Source: Isochrysis galbana
Lineage: Eukaryota > Haptophyta > Isochrysidales > Isochrysidaceae
DNA length: 64,000 nucleotides
Direction: 5' to 3'
Assembly: GCA_018136815.1 (NCBI GenBank)
Contig: CM030931.1
Coordinates: 2,471,801 to 2,535,800 of the forward strand
This document shows positions 9,260-19,383 of this stretch, piece after piece. Under the pieces are notes generated by a model, which made no database searches, was not told where the DNA came from, and worked only from the letters and a program-made list of their open reading frames with translations. Position 1 is the stretch's first letter. Each line of letters starts with the position of its first letter. The translations under genes were made by a program, and so were the position numbers.

Positions 9260-10704
9260 TCTATGTTTTCGTCGGCTCCTCGGATTTTCACGTGCATCAT
9301 AGGGCTGGTAGCAATCTAGAAATGTAATTTAAGCTAGCCTGCAGCGTGATCTGCGACGGCGCGACGCGCGCGGCCGAACAGTACTGTAGAATTGATAGCT
9401 TTTTGTTTGACGTCTAAAGGGAGAAGTTTTCTCTGCACGGAGGGCTCGAAAATTGGGCAGAAGGGCGAATTTCGAGCTCTAGACCGCCCGTTCTTTTGGC
9501 TACTAGTAGATTCAATATGTAATCTAGCCAAGCAGGGGCCTGAAAGCTTCAGGCGTGATGGTTGCGATCGATTTCTGTGGGCAATCGTGTCGTGAATCAC
9601 GATTGGACACCGGCTGCTTTGCGCTCATCACGAGCCAACTTTTAGAATTTTTGTACACACGGATGACCTCCAAGGCCATTCACGTTCGGAGACACACAAG
9701 TCGTGCCCGCCAAGCACGGGCCAGTCAATAGTTTGCCCGTTTTTATGGCACAACATCCCAACATGGAGCACAAAAAGTAGTTTTGTTTTCGCATTGACGT
9801 GCTGAATTGACGGACAGCCTCGTGTCTTCGAGCGTCTCACGTTCGATTTCGAGAGACAACCCCTCCTTTTCTTTCGATGATTCGACAGTCTCATATGGTA
9901 AGACTGGTTGGCTACCGAAACATTGGCATTTGGGCATGCTGATGGTCATGTATTGTGCTCATATGTGTCTTGGACTGGTGAAATGAAGACTAAAATAAGA
10001 ATTACTAAGGTTATAATTTGGCAAAACTATAATCAATTTGATCTTTTTCTCCTGCGGCGGCGCGCGATGGCGGCCGCAGCGATGGTCGCTAGCCTCGCCA
10101 GTGGCCTCACAAGCGGCCTGTGGCCGCTCTGGCGAGGGTCTGCGCGGCCAGGAGGCCAGCAGACACCACCTCCCACCATGCTGAGGCGGTGCCGCGCGTG
10201 ATGGGGCAGCCCATCATGCGCAGCACCGTCATTTTGACGGCTCGCGGCCTGCCGCGCACTGCATGCGCGCGAGGGGCTGGCAGTAGATGCCAGCAGGGGC
10301 GAGGTGGAGGGCGCAGGCGACGCCGTGCGCCCGCGCAGAGTTTTGTACTGCCTGCCCGGGGGTAACCGTGCCCGGGGAACGCAGGCGCGCGTCGCACAGC
10401 GCGACCTGTGGTGCACTTTTGTGGTCGACGTCGATTTCGCACGAGCGCAAAAACGTTTTTGGGTCTGTGTGTTGAATGGCGTCGAAAATGTGCATATTTC
10501 TCATTAGATTCTGCCTAATATACCCATTTCCAGTAGCATATCCTAAGATCTCGCTATGAAACCTCAATCTTGACTTAGTGAATTTTCACCCTTAGAAGTT
10601 AAATGCCCTGTTTGCCTGTTTGACCGCCCTACAGTCGTCAGTCGGTCATACAATGATATTGGGTATTTGTCCCGATTCTAATAACGTCCACAACCATAGG
10701 CTGT
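9260..10704. other. intergenic, GC-rich palindromic patch, no gene seen
   Basis: 9260-10040 is AT-richer and featureless. 10050-10440 is very GC-rich, with inverted repeats CTCGCCAG/CTGGCGAG (about 10093-10135) and a GCGCGTGATGGG...CCCATCATGCGC hairpin at about 10193-10220. The long ORFs there are compositional. Confidence 0.4.
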
Positions 10705-11169
10705 GTGTGCATTCCGAGCTCACGAGCGACACGCGACACGCGACACGCATCGCGCATCGCTTCCCAATACCTTGGCTGCGCCAATCTAGCATCACCCAGT
10801 GTTGACGAATTGGGATGGCCCGCCGCCATAAAAGTCAGTAGGTACCACTGGTACAATCCCGTCATGGGCAGGGCTACCAGGGGCACTGCCATTGCTCCCT
10901 CGGACGGACTGCCCCGACGATCGGATCTCGCCGACGCGCAATGGCGGGCGCCGAGCCTCCCTGACCCTATGACTTGTGCGCCCTGTTTAGTGGGTTGTCA
11001 GGGCAAACCTGGGCACCCCAAGCGGGGAGATGACAGGGGAGACCCTCGGGGAGAGGGAGCGAACCTTGGGGAAGATCGGCGAGGCTTCGACCGTTGCTCA
11101 GAAGGCGGCAAAGGAGGCAGACATTTTCCGTTGTCTTCCCCCCCCCCCGAAGACAACCCGGTAGTCTTT
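10705..11169 (+). other. undetermined, with two adjacent perfect hairpins
   Basis: An open frame without recognisable protein. At its 3' side lie GTTGTCTTC-(C-tract)-GAAGACAAC (about 11131-11157) and GTAGTCTT-T-AAGACTAC (about 11161-11178), which could extrude as cruciforms or fold in RNA. Confidence 0.4.
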
Positions 11170-11455
11170 AAGACTACGGGTTTGCGCAACCGTTTAACGC
11201 CAAGAGACTCATATATGCACTTCAAACACGTCCTGCATAGGAGAATAGCCACGGCGAACCGTTTCGCTGACGATCCGACGTGCCGCCTTTGCGGTATAGC
11301 CCCCGAGAGCTCCACTCATATAGCCTCGTGCATCGCGACGGAGCCTATTTTCGAATTCATAGAAGGGCTTCTGGGGATGAATCTTCGGCCGGGCTCTGAG
11401 ATAGCCCAACGTCTCTTTTGCTACCAGGTAGACAGACCGCACCCGGCCTACGGTA
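11170..11455 (+). mobile_element. LINE-B fragment (zinc-knuckle region)
   Basis: Encodes LTPRDSYMHFKHVLHRRIAT and onward, through the knuckle CRLCGIAPESSTHIASC to FCYQVDRPHP. This is nearly identical to the corresponding part of the LINE-B copy at 35477-37824 on the other strand. It is truncated at both ends and abuts LINE-A 3' UTR sequence. Confidence 0.8.
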
Positions 11456-11600
11456 GCGCACCTGGGCCGTGACCCGGATACCAATGACAAAGGAATGACG
11501 GGGGGAAGGGGAAGGGGAGGAGGTGGAGGAAAGGGAAGAGAAGGGCGATGTCAGTGGAGGTGGAGGTGGAGGTAGGGGAGTGCCCTAGCGGATAAAGGTA
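11456..11600 (+). mobile_element. LINE-A 3' UTR scrap
   Basis: GTAGCGCACCTGGGCCGTGA, CCCGGATACC and the purine-rich stretch that follows match the LINE-A 3' UTR at 6480-6590. The terminal T-tract is missing. Confidence 0.55.
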
Positions 11601-11608
11601 CCCAGCTT

Positions 11609-12308
11609 TATAGGACGAGTCCTACAATGTAGGACGACGTTGTGAACTATGAAGACTCGGTTCAATCTAGGAATGGGGAGCTAGGATTTGGTTTCTGTGT
11701 TCATCTCATTGCCCTCATTGAGTCCTCCTAGAGGCTCAAGACACCATTCTCAAAGCATAATGAGTTGTTTGCCACTCGCGGAAGCCTTCCCGGCAAAAAA
11801 CGGCGTCGTCCTACGAATTGCCGCAAACACCTGAGGACACGATTTGAGGCTCATGATGAGCTCCCTAGAACTTGCTCCCACGAGATGAAATGCTCTTTGG
11901 CATGGGTTCTTTTCGACCTTCCGTGGAGACCAAGCTTGGTTTTGAAGCCAATGAGAGTTTTGGCTGCTTTTGCTTGCTTGCTCTTGCGGGGCAAAAACAA
12001 AACTCTCGACGCACCCGGTGGCCTCCGATGGCCGAAGTACTCAGCTCACGCTGGAGCCGAAAGCTCGGTCAAGACGAAGTCTACAGCCTTGGCCATAGTG
12101 GGAGCTAAGGATCTCAAGACTGAGTTGGGACTATCCTTCAGTTGGTGGGAAGTCCCAATCCTTCACTCTCGAAAGTTGTGTGGCTTTCAAGCTCAGGGTC
12201 CTACAAATACACCGAAATCGTAGGACGCGGTCCTATAATGTAGGACGGAACTTTTTAGCCGCTAGTTTAGTAGGTGTTTAGCCCAGAATCTTCAGATGTT
12301 TTTTTTTC
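11609..12308 (+). repeat. unit bounded by palindromic TAGGAC...GTCCTA motifs, then LINE-type end
   Basis: TATAGGACGAGTCCTACAAT (about 11609-11628) and TAGGACGCGGTCCTATAATG (about 12221-12240) are self-complementary motifs, each followed by TAGGACG. They bracket ~580 bp with no recognisable protein. A third motif lies at 22592-22616. A LINE-A-type terminus, AGCCCAGAATCTTCAGATG plus T-tract, closes the stretch at about 12278-12308. Confidence 0.45.
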
Positions 12309-12821
12309 CTCTGGTGGGTTGAGCTGCTGCGCCAACCGTAGCACACGGACGGTTTTCTTCCGTAGTGCCCCCGCGCCCCCTGGCGAGCCGAAGCCCTTGG
12401 GCAGTGGGGCGCCTTGGCCGCTTCTGCGCGGGAGAGAATGGTGAATGGTGACATCCTCTCCCAAACCCACTGCGTGACGCGGTGCATGGCACCCAGAGCC
12501 AGAGCCCCCCCGTCTGCATGTGCCTCACCCCCTGTGTCCTCCTGCTCTCCCAAGGTCAACATTCTGCAAAGGATGCCCCACATCCACACCGGGTGTGTAT
12601 GTGGAGAAGCACATCTGACTCGTCCTCATCGCCGCCCTCCCAGCCGCCTGCGGCATGGCAAGTCCTGCAGGCTCCAGTGGCCCGAGAGGGCCCTGCGACC
12701 GCCTCCATCGCTCGCGGGAGCAATGTCCCTTTGCCGATTTCCGATTTCCGATTTCCACCCCGCCCGCCCCCCCGGATGGGGGGTGGGGGGGGGGGGCATT
12801 TCGCATTTCTTCAGACTATCT
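12309..12821. other. GC-rich spacer, no gene seen
   Basis: The open frames (for example + from 12414) are compositional and run into the neighbouring retroposon. There is a C/G homopolymer-rich patch at 12765-12796. Confidence 0.35.
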
Positions 12822-12840
12822 TTTATAAGAGATGTGACGA

Positions 12841-13586
12841 AACTAAGTTTATACTTGGTTGACCCATGGGGGGGCACGAGCCCCCCCCTCTCTCCACTCC
12901 TCCCCTGCCATGGGGGAGGAACCACCCATCCTCCTGGCACGCCTGATGGCTTGCCAGGAGGCCACTGCCCTACTGACCCACTCCCTTCCCCACAGGCTCG
13001 CCCCATTCGCCCATCCTGGCCCCTCGTGACCAGCCCATTGCTCCAACCCCCCTCCCCCCCTGGTCGACAGGCAGACAGGTGCAGATTGGGGGCCCCAGAG
13101 GCTCAGGAGCGCCAGCGAGGGAGAGGCAGGGGAGGCCAGGGCCCAGTCCCAGCCTCCTCTGCCCCCAGAGCTGGCCTCCAGGAGCCTCCAGGGGTCGCCA
13201 GGGGCAGCTGCAGGCCTGCCGCAGGCGCGCCATCGCGCGTGCCGCAGGAGAGGGGAGAGAGAGCGCGGAGAAGGGGGTGGGCGGAGCGAGAGCTCCGCTC
13301 ACCGAAAAATAGGTAAGTCCCGCACCTGTTTACAGGATAAGTCGGGGCTGAGACCGCCGCCCACTCGGAGACACAGGAGGAAGGGGGGGAATGATCACCG
13401 GGGGGGGGCGCGGGCCACCGGACCATATCTAAGCCCTTCACCCCTATCCCCCTAGTAGTGCACGGGGGGAGTCGCCTTATGGCGGGGGGAGAAGGGCCGG
13501 GGAAGTGGGGGTGTAGAAAGTTTCCTACGTGAGTAGAAAGTAGAGGGTCCACGGCCGCGTGTGCGGTGAGACTATTAAAAGGTTTA
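12841..13586 (+). mobile_element. structured retroposon (copy 1), complete with 19-bp target duplication
   Basis: TTTATAAGAGATGTGACGA occurs at 12822-12840 and again at 13587-13605, exactly flanking 746 bp. The element opens with hairpin AACTAAGT-TTAT-ACTTGGTT (G-U pairs allowed), then a G7/C7 hairpin at about 12867-12888. It has GC-rich middle blocks and ends with TGAGACTATTAAAAGGTTTA. It encodes no protein I recognise. Related copies or parts lie at 24847-25757, 32920-33225, 60608, 61138 and 61750. Long exact target duplications and a fixed 3' end indicate target-primed reverse transcription by a partner LINE (inference). Being perfect, the duplication suggests recent insertion. Confidence 0.8.
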
Positions 13587-13695
13587 TTTATAAGAGATGT
13601 GACGACCTTGATCGGTCTCTCACTTGGATATCTAAGTGTGGAGTCTAAAGGTTCCCTTCCACCCCGCTCCCCCGCGTGGAATCGCGCAAGCGCCG

Positions 13696-14406
13696 ATGGT
13701 GCAAGAGGTGCTCGGCCGCAAGTCTCTGTGGCACGAGCTGCACGTGGCCTCGAAGGGCGAGCTTTCCAAAGTGTACGCGTGTCTCTGCTCGTACGCCCCG
13801 CCCGGCAAGCGCCTGATCGTCCAGCGCAAGGCCGACTTCATCGCGCTGGGCGTGAGCGCCGAGGAGCTCCACGCTGTGGCAGACCCAACATTCTGGGCCT
13901 TCCGCGACTTCCATGGCGTGATCGAGTCGTTTGAGCGCGAGGAAACCGACCCGGAGCGCCGCGTGATGGGTATCGAGGGGTTCAGTTGTAAGGAAGCGCT
14001 CCAGGAGGCTGTTCGGGCGGGAGAGAAGGTGGTCAAGATTGGTCACCTCTCGCTGCTCAATCTCAGAGCCAAAGTGGTAAACAAAGAGTGGCGGTGGATC
14101 AGCGAGCTCGCAATGGACACGTCGACCCTTAAGCCGGGACTGCTGCGTGCCCAAGTGCGCGAGATCATCGGGGCTGAACTCAGGGTGATGCGGCACGATG
14201 CTCACCTAGCCCACGAGAGCGAGAAGGAGAGTCGGGGAGACCTCATCCTCTTTGACATTGACCATGCCAATCCGATTGGCACTGATGTTGGCAACTCCAA
14301 GGTGTTTTGCCAGTGTCCTTCCAATTATGACGTCGGTGATTACGCTAGACTTTCCATCGCCCAGCGCAAAGCAGTCGATCAGATGTTGCAAGAAGAGTTT
14401 ATCTAG
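13696..14406 (+). CDS. hypothetical protein (236 aa from ATG)
   Basis: ATG at 13696; the frame is also open upstream to about 13566 without an earlier ATG. Codon use is GC3-rich and the protein looks globular and mixed-charge (MVQEVLGRKSLWHELHVASK..., with RVMGIEGFSCKEALQEAVRA in the middle and a C-terminal NPIGTDVGNSKVFCQCPSNY). No signal peptide, membrane span or known motif is visible, and I do not recognise the family. The retroposon at 12841-13586 inserted just upstream, so it may have separated this ORF from an upstream exon or promoter. The C-terminal ~60 residues differ in composition and could be read-through past a splice site. Confidence 0.45.
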   Translation: MVQEVLGRKSLWHELHVASKGELSKVYACLCSYAPPGKRLIVQRKADFIALGVSAEELHAVADPTFWAFRDFHGVIESFEREETDPERRVMGIEGFSCKEALQEAVRAGEKVVKIGHLSLLNLRAKVVNKEWRWISELAMDTSTLKPGLLRAQVREIIGAELRVMRHDAHLAHESEKESRGDLILFDIDHANPIGTDVGNSKVFCQCPSNYDVGDYARLSIAQRKAVDQMLQEEFI

Positions 14407-15045
14407 TCCTGATGCACTTCTCGAACGTCTCTTAGGATACGCATTAGCGACCTAGTTTTCCTGCAGGACTTCACCTTATTCCTTGCATCTTTACAATCGC
14501 AGCAGCCAAATACTCCTGTGACGCATACCTAAATCGCCGTCTAGTGTCAAGGGATTGCCGGGTATGGTCATGAATGCCAGTCGATGAGCGCATCCACTTG
14601 AATCCAATCGGTTGATGAGGATGACAAGGGCGCATTGGCCACCTTTTCCACGCCATGTACATGCTATGGTCCATGATGATGCAGATACGGTGTTAATACC
14701 GGTGCTATGCCATGTGGTCGATGGCGCTCTGTGCTGAGGACGCTCTATGCTGAGGGCGCTCTGTGATGAGGGCGCTTTGTGCTGAGGAGGCTCGGCACAA
14801 GGGCAGCCAACCGCAAGCGCATTGGCCCAAATCGCCTGCGCGTTTGCGGACCGCTTGAGTGAGATCTGTTATCGTGCTTGCCGTGTCTCTTTCTCTTATC
14901 TCGGCAAGATCCTATCCATACGTTTCACAGCAACCCTATACTCTATCACTAGAATACTAGAATAGGAATAGAGATGGGGGGGATATTGGGTTGAAAAAAA
15001 AAGTCGGTACATCGGAGGTCGGAGTCGGAGGGTCAGAATATTTTT
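14407..15045. other. intergenic, no gene seen apart from a minisatellite
   Basis: Moderately AT-rich. It contains the 16-bp minisatellite listed separately, and a short CACTAGAATACTAGAATAGG repeat near 14947. Confidence 0.4.
14723..14790 (+). repeat. 16-bp minisatellite, about four copies
   Basis: Units GGCGCTCTGTGCTGAG, GACGCTCTATGCTGAG, GGCGCTCTGTGATGAG and GGCGCTTTGTGCTGAG follow each other directly. Confidence 0.75.
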
Positions 15046-15885
15046 TCAAGAAGAAAAATCTGAAGATTCGTCTTCGGCGGCAGACGCGGCACCGGCGGCG
15101 GCGCGTCCAGGTAGAAGTGCAGGCAGAGCGTGCGCCAGTGGTTTAGCTGCAGCTGCGACAGGCCCACCGACCACAGCCGCCGCCAGGACACCACCACGCG
15201 CCGGGTTGATGCAGTCCATCTGGGAGCCGTTCAGCTCCCACCCGGCCGGCAGCAGGTGCGCCACGGCACGCGAGCTGTCGTGCAGCAGCGCCCTCAGCCA
15301 CCTGCCCATCGCCGAGTCGTCCGAATGCTTGTCCGACGTCGTCTCCTGCAGGTGCACGTCCAGCGTCAGGCCGTACCCTTCGTCCTCGCGCATCCCGTGG
15401 GGCAGGAACCGCACGCCCTCCGGCATCCCTTCCCACCGCCGGTGGTACCCGAAGCCGACCACCCGCTTCACATGCGTCTCCGGCACGGGCAGCTGCCCCG
15501 CGCCAAAGTTGCCGCGCCGCGGCCGCTCGTGCATCCAGTGCGTGCACAGGCGACGCCGCTCCGCGCCCACCGAGCGGAGCGGGCCCAGCGACTGGCCCCA
15601 CAGGGCGAGGGCCGCCAGCGCCGTGCGCACCAGCCCCGCGTGCGCCTTCGCCAGCTCGCTCGACGAGCGCACGCGCGCCCCCCACTCGGCGCCCACGCGA
15701 GACACGTAGCCGCCGAGGGGGCCCGCGCCGGCGTCGAGGATCCCGCGCGCGAGCCCGAGGTGGTGGAACTGCTCCGGAAGGCTCCGCTCGATCACGCGCT
15801 GGTCGATCGCGCGCAGGCGGAGCGCCCGCTCGCACAGCACCAGCTCTAGCACGCGCACCAGACCCGCCGCGGACAGCGCCTCCAC
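15046..15885 (-). CDS. hypothetical protein, 5' end not defined (280 codons seen)
   Basis: A GC3-rich minus-strand frame, open upstream of 15885 to about 15965 with no ATG (reading PRLADARFDRVEALSAAGLV at the entry), so it is probably spliced or partial. It contains a Leu/Arg/Ala-rich helical half, then HVKRVVGFGYHRRWEGMPEG and SDDSAMGRWLRALLHDSSRA, and an Ala-rich tail. No family recognised. The last codons (EDESSDF, then stop) read through GAATCTTCAGATTTTT, the same end sequence seen in LINE-A. The true C-terminus may therefore have been replaced by a repeat end. Long overlapping frames on both strands are shadows of its high GC. Confidence 0.4.
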   Translation of the reverse strand: MEALSAAGLVRVLELVLCERALRLRAIDQRVIERSLPEQFHHLGLARGILDAGAGPLGGYVSRVGAEWGARVRSSSELAKAHAGLVRTALAALALWGQSLGPLRSVGAERRRLCTHWMHERPRRGNFGAGQLPVPETHVKRVVGFGYHRRWEGMPEGVRFLPHGMREDEGYGLTLDVHLQETTSDKHSDDSAMGRWLRALLHDSSRAVAHLLPAGWELNGSQMDCINPARGGVLAAAVVGGPVAAAAKPLAHALPALLPGRAAAGAASAAEDESSDFSS

Positions 15886-16468
15886 CCGGTCGAAGCGCGC
15901 GTCCGCCAGGCGTGGAGCCGCAGCAGCACCGCCGCCAGCGCTCCCATACTTCCACCAAGCGCAAATGCATCCAGGAGGGGACCGACTCGAAAGTCGGCGA
16001 GCCTGCGGCCAAGCGAACTCTCACGCCGTACACCCAAAGTGCACACGTCGTCGCTCTCGACATTCTCATCAAGAGCGCCATCCTACTCGATGACCCCGAC
16101 CATGACATGGAACAGGTGTTCGAGGCAAAGAAGCAGGAGCGTTGCTCCAACGTTTCCCCATGGCTCACCCCAGGGTACAACGGTTCCTCTCGCTCATCCA
16201 AAAAGCTTCCCCCTATTCTTGCCCAATCTTCAACCAGCTGCAATTCATCGTCGCAGCAGTCGAATGCCAGCCAGATGTGCGCTTTCAATCAAGTAGCCTC
16301 CCACTACTCATGGAAGCTATTCTCTATCTATGGTCGTGCTTTCCAATCTACTCGGCAACTGCCCCCGTCGTCTCGCTTGCGCCCTATGTGGCATTGGACT
16401 GGACAAGCGTCGGAAGTGAACTTGGCCTTCCTGAACGGGGAGAGCATCGCGAACCTGTTCTGACAGCT
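15886..16468. other. undetermined; coding-like frames without a start
   Basis: A + frame from about 15950 (TKRKCIQEGTDSKVGEPAAK and onward) and a second + frame from 16142 (RVQRFLSLIQKASPYSCPIF) look protein-like, but they are in different frames and match nothing I recognise. This could be a decayed gene or the upstream exon region of the minus-strand ORF. Confidence 0.25.
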
Positions 16469-16469
16469 G

Positions 16470-16845
16470 GGCGTAGTAGACCTCGTGGAAGAGAAGCCGC
16501 CCTTGGCAAGGGACTGAAGTGCGCGGCGCGGTGTGATCTAGTTGCGTGCTTAAATGAATATTGGTGTATAAATGACTATAGATATTTGATGGGTCCATTC
16601 GATTTGTGAATTGACGGAACGACACCTGTAGACCTCGTGGAGGAGAAGCCGCCCTGGGCCCCAGTGCACGGCGCGATGTGAGCTAGTCTTGCCAAAATTC
16701 GCCCAACCAACTAGTCCTGCCAAATTGCGGTCTGAAAGCGCGCGGCGCGATGTGTTCGCCGTAGATTTTCAAAGTCGACAAGGGTATGTGAAATATTGTT
16801 GTATAAATATAATATGGACATAATTGACGGAACGACACCTCTGTC
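16470..16845 (+). repeat. two tandem diverged units ending in GACGGAACGACACC
   Basis: Each unit starts with TAGACCTCGTGGARGAGAAG (about 16473 and 16629), passes a GCGCGGCGCGRTGTG block and a TATAAAT-rich stretch, and ends with ATTGACGGAACGACACCT (about 16611-16628 and 16828-16845). The end motif matches the inverted ends of the element at 57524-58474. Confidence 0.65.
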
Positions 16846-17586
16846 AGCTATTCTGAGCGAAAAGTGGGGTACCGTGACGAAAAGTGAAAAGTGGGGTACC
16901 GTGGGGGAAAAAGTTGCTATGCGCACGCGCCGCGTCCTCGCGCCTATACTAACATAACATTCTGAGCGAAAACAAAACTATCACCTGGCCCTCTTTTGAC
17001 GGAACGCGACTTCGGGATCCCCCGAAGGCCGAAGGTCCGTTTCGGCCGAAGGCCCGCCTCAGCGCCTCAGCGGCCCCCTCCCTTCCCCCCTTTCGGTGTT
17101 CCCGATGACCGCTGCCCCGGGGGAGACCTCTCCCATCTTCCCGGCACAGTCCCTAGGTCCCCCCTCCTTATTTCTTACCCACCCCGCCCTGTTTACTCCC
17201 TTGACCCTTGATTGAGTGTTCCCGCGCCCCTCTCCCGTATCTTCTCATCTTTTCCCGCCACGCCTTCCGTCCCGATATCCGACGCCTGTGACCCCCAGTC
17301 CCGTGATGCTCCCGTGTGTCGCCCCCTGTCATGTGCTGAGCGCCCGGTCAGTCCGCCAGCAGCTGCCCCGGCCATTGTTCATACACGATACACGTGCCCC
17401 GTACCCGATGTCCCCTAGCTCTTCCTCGTCCCTCCCCACTACCCTGGTTCATACAATTCCCTCTTATCATCCACAGCTCCACCCAGACCACCACAGCTAC
17501 CAGCAGCCAATATCCCTCAAGACACCGCCACCGTTGCCATGGCCATACTAGCTGCTGTGTTGGCTAGCCCGTCGGCTCGTGCACCA
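16846..17586 (+). other. repeat-derived sequence followed by pyrimidine-rich stretch, no gene seen
   Basis: 16862-16905 has a direct repeat AAAAGTGGGGTACCGTG. 16906-16940 is the inverse of the satellite core at 57740-57770 (GGGGAAAAAGTT, CTATGCGCACGC). The motif TTTTGACGGAACGCGACTTC is at 16993-17012. 17040-17540 is CT-rich and resembles the LINE leader at 22640-22990 in style, but has no ORF. Confidence 0.4.
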
Positions 17587-17590
17587 GCGC

Positions 17591-17618
17591 ATGCGCACAT
17601 GCGCACATGCGCACATGC
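17591..17618 (+). repeat. short ATGCGCAC microsatellite
   Basis: ATGCGCAC is repeated three times, plus a partial unit. Confidence 0.7.
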
Positions 17619-17727
17619 TAACTGCTTGCACCGCTTGCGCAACTGCGAGGATATTGTATGCTTGCCAGCGGAAGCCCACATGCTGCGCTACTGATGCCCA
17701 AGACCCTGCACTCTCGAGGCATGGAAA

Positions 17728-18930
17728 TCATCTAAAATTACACTCCAGTGGTACTCGGCACCCGAGCGGGGCGTTCCATGGGCGGACAAAGCCATCCAGC
17801 ATTTCAACCACACGTTCTGCACGCTTGCTCGCCACGACGCTCGCCGCGGGCGGGACGACGCGAGTGCGCTCCAAGTAGATCGGCAGCTCCGCCTCGCCCT
17901 CAGGACAATGGCACGCGTAGACGACGGCAGCACCAGCACGCGCAACCGTCCCTTTGAAGAGCGGGAATATTGGGAAAAAGCATCTGTAGAAGGCTCTGAG
18001 CCACAATGGGAAGTCCCGCACCACCGCAGTATCTGGGTTGCCAGGATGAATTGCCACCGATGGTACTGCTCGGCGTCGTGAAGAACTTGCATCGTACAGC
18101 TCGCGCGAGTGCATAACGAAGCTGGTACAGACCTGCGCGAGTTTGGACCGGCTGTATGCGTGGAACATGTTGAATGACCGCTCGCTCATAGGGTCGGCGA
18201 GCAGCTGAGCCATCATCTCATCTCCACCTAACTTGTGCATGCTCGAAACGACTTGGACGATACGAGATGAGGCACACTCCCGGAGCTTTGGTAGCAGGAG
18301 TGTCGCGAGGAGATGGTGGCCGATCGCGTTGGCCGCCATGTGCATCTCCAAACCGTTGCTGGTGAGAACGCGGTCCTTGCACATGGCGCCGGCGTTGCAG
18401 ACTAGTAAATCAATCTTGGGGCATTCGGAGACCACACGCTCAGCAAACCGACGGACTGAGGCGGCATCGCACAATTCGAGAGGCAGGAAGCGAGCAGAAG
18501 AGGGCGGAGCAGCACTACGCTGAAGGCAACGAGCGATCGCCTGCTGTGCGCGCTTCTCGGAGCGGCAGGCGAAGACGACGATCGCGCCGCTCTGCAGCAG
18601 CTGGGCGGCGACCTCCTCACCGATGCCAGACGATGATCCCGTCACGATGGCGATTCGACGCGCAAATGATGGGTGCGGACGAGACGGCGCGTTGATCACC
18701 TCGTTGTAGACCGCGACGCATAGCGCGAGAGAGCCGGCGACGACGGTGAGCGGAAGAAGCTCTGCGAGGGCGAGGAGGCCGAGTGCTGGGACGAGGAAGC
18801 GGAGCGTGGAGGGCGGGACGTGCTCGCAGCCAAAGGTGACGACGCTGATCGAGCAACTCAGGTGAAGGAGGGCAAGCCAGGCGGCTGCCCGGCCGAGCAG
18901 GCTGATCGAGCCGCCGAGCACCTCCGCCAT
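17728..18930 (-). CDS. short-chain dehydrogenase/reductase, RDH/WWOX-like (400 aa)
   Basis: ATG chosen at 18930-18928 (MAEVLGGSISLLG); the frame runs further upstream only through CT-rich leader. Residues ~1-80 are strongly hydrophobic, with two or three membrane spans (WLALLHLSCS; FLVPALGLLALAELLPLTVV). The classical SDR fold follows: cofactor loop TGSSSGIG at ~97, CNAGA at ~178, catalytic Ser in VVSS at ~229, YSRSK (Tyr and Lys of the YxxxK motif) at ~259, and HPG at ~295. This is the retinol-dehydrogenase/WWOX branch, NADP-dependent, likely on an ER or plastid membrane. Substrate unknown. No intron. It is divergent to the glycosyltransferase gene starting at 20139. Confidence 0.88.
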   Translation of the reverse strand: MAEVLGGSISLLGRAAAWLALLHLSCSISVVTFGCEHVPPSTLRFLVPALGLLALAELLPLTVVAGSLALCVAVYNEVINAPSRPHPSFARRIAIVTGSSSGIGEEVAAQLLQSGAIVVFACRSEKRAQQAIARCLQRSAAPPSSARFLPLELCDAASVRRFAERVVSECPKIDLLVCNAGAMCKDRVLTSNGLEMHMAANAIGHHLLATLLLPKLRECASSRIVQVVSSMHKLGGDEMMAQLLADPMSERSFNMFHAYSRSKLAQVCTSFVMHSRELYDASSSRRRAVPSVAIHPGNPDTAVVRDFPLWLRAFYRCFFPIFPLFKGTVARAGAAVVYACHCPEGEAELPIYLERTRVVPPAASVVASKRAERVVEMLDGFVRPWNAPLGCRVPLECNFR

Positions 18931-18947
18931 CGGCGGGCCGGTGGACG

Positions 18948-19090
18948 ATGGAGAGGGAGAGGGGAGGAAGGGAGAAAGGCGGCGAAAGTGAGAGAGAAAA
19001 GAGAGAGAGAGGGGAGGGGAGGGGAGAGGGAGTGGAGATAGGTCAAGAGGAAGACAGAGAGAGAGAGAGAGAAGAGGTGGTAGAGAGGAA
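18948..19090. repeat. GA-rich tract (CT-rich leader of the SDR gene)
   Basis: Low-complexity GAGAGG sequence lying directly upstream of the SDR start codon, so the sense strand is CT-rich. Confidence 0.6.
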
Positions 19091-19107
19091 TTGTGAGAGG
19101 AACAATA

Positions 19108-19383
19108 CAAGTAGGTGGTACAAAAAATAGTCGAACGCGAACGCAACTCAAACTTTTTGACCGTTTGAACATAGTCAACTACCTACTACTCCCGTGACCC
19201 CAAAAGTGAACACTGTCATAAACACTAACAATTTTCCTCGCGCCGCGTACACGCGGCGCTCAACACCCCGCGGCTGTGCCGCGAACACACTCAACTCAAG
19301 GCGCACGACAATGAACACCCGTCAACTACATACTCACCCCCCCTAAAAAAGTGAACGCGCGTATTATTTTTACCACCTACTTG
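19108..19383. mobile_element. mariner-like MITE with TA target site (276 bp)
   Basis: TA at 19106-19107 is followed by CAAGTAGGTGGTA; TACCACCTACTTG at 19371-19383 is followed by TA at 19384-19385. The 13-bp terminal inverted repeats are perfect, with weaker similarity further in (GAACGCG near both ends). Inside are palindromes GCGCCGCG-TACA-CGCGGCGC and GCGGC-TGT-GCCGC, and repeated TGAACAC motifs. It is non-coding. It sits in the divergent promoter region between the SDR and glycosyltransferase genes. Confidence 0.7.

Noticed and set aside
12841-13045. Hammerhead ribozyme in the retroposon 5' region
   Set aside because: CCTGATGG is present but the CTGANGA core and the GAAA strand are not arranged as a hammerhead. 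The HDV type could not be judged by eye.
12414-13316. 300-codon + strand ORF
   Set aside because: Runs from spacer into the non-coding retroposon, crossing its target-site boundary; Pro/Arg-rich composition only.
15143-16288. 381-codon minus-strand ORF
   Set aside because: Arg/Gly/Ala-rich reading of GC-rich DNA in another frame of the more protein-like ORF at 15046-15885.
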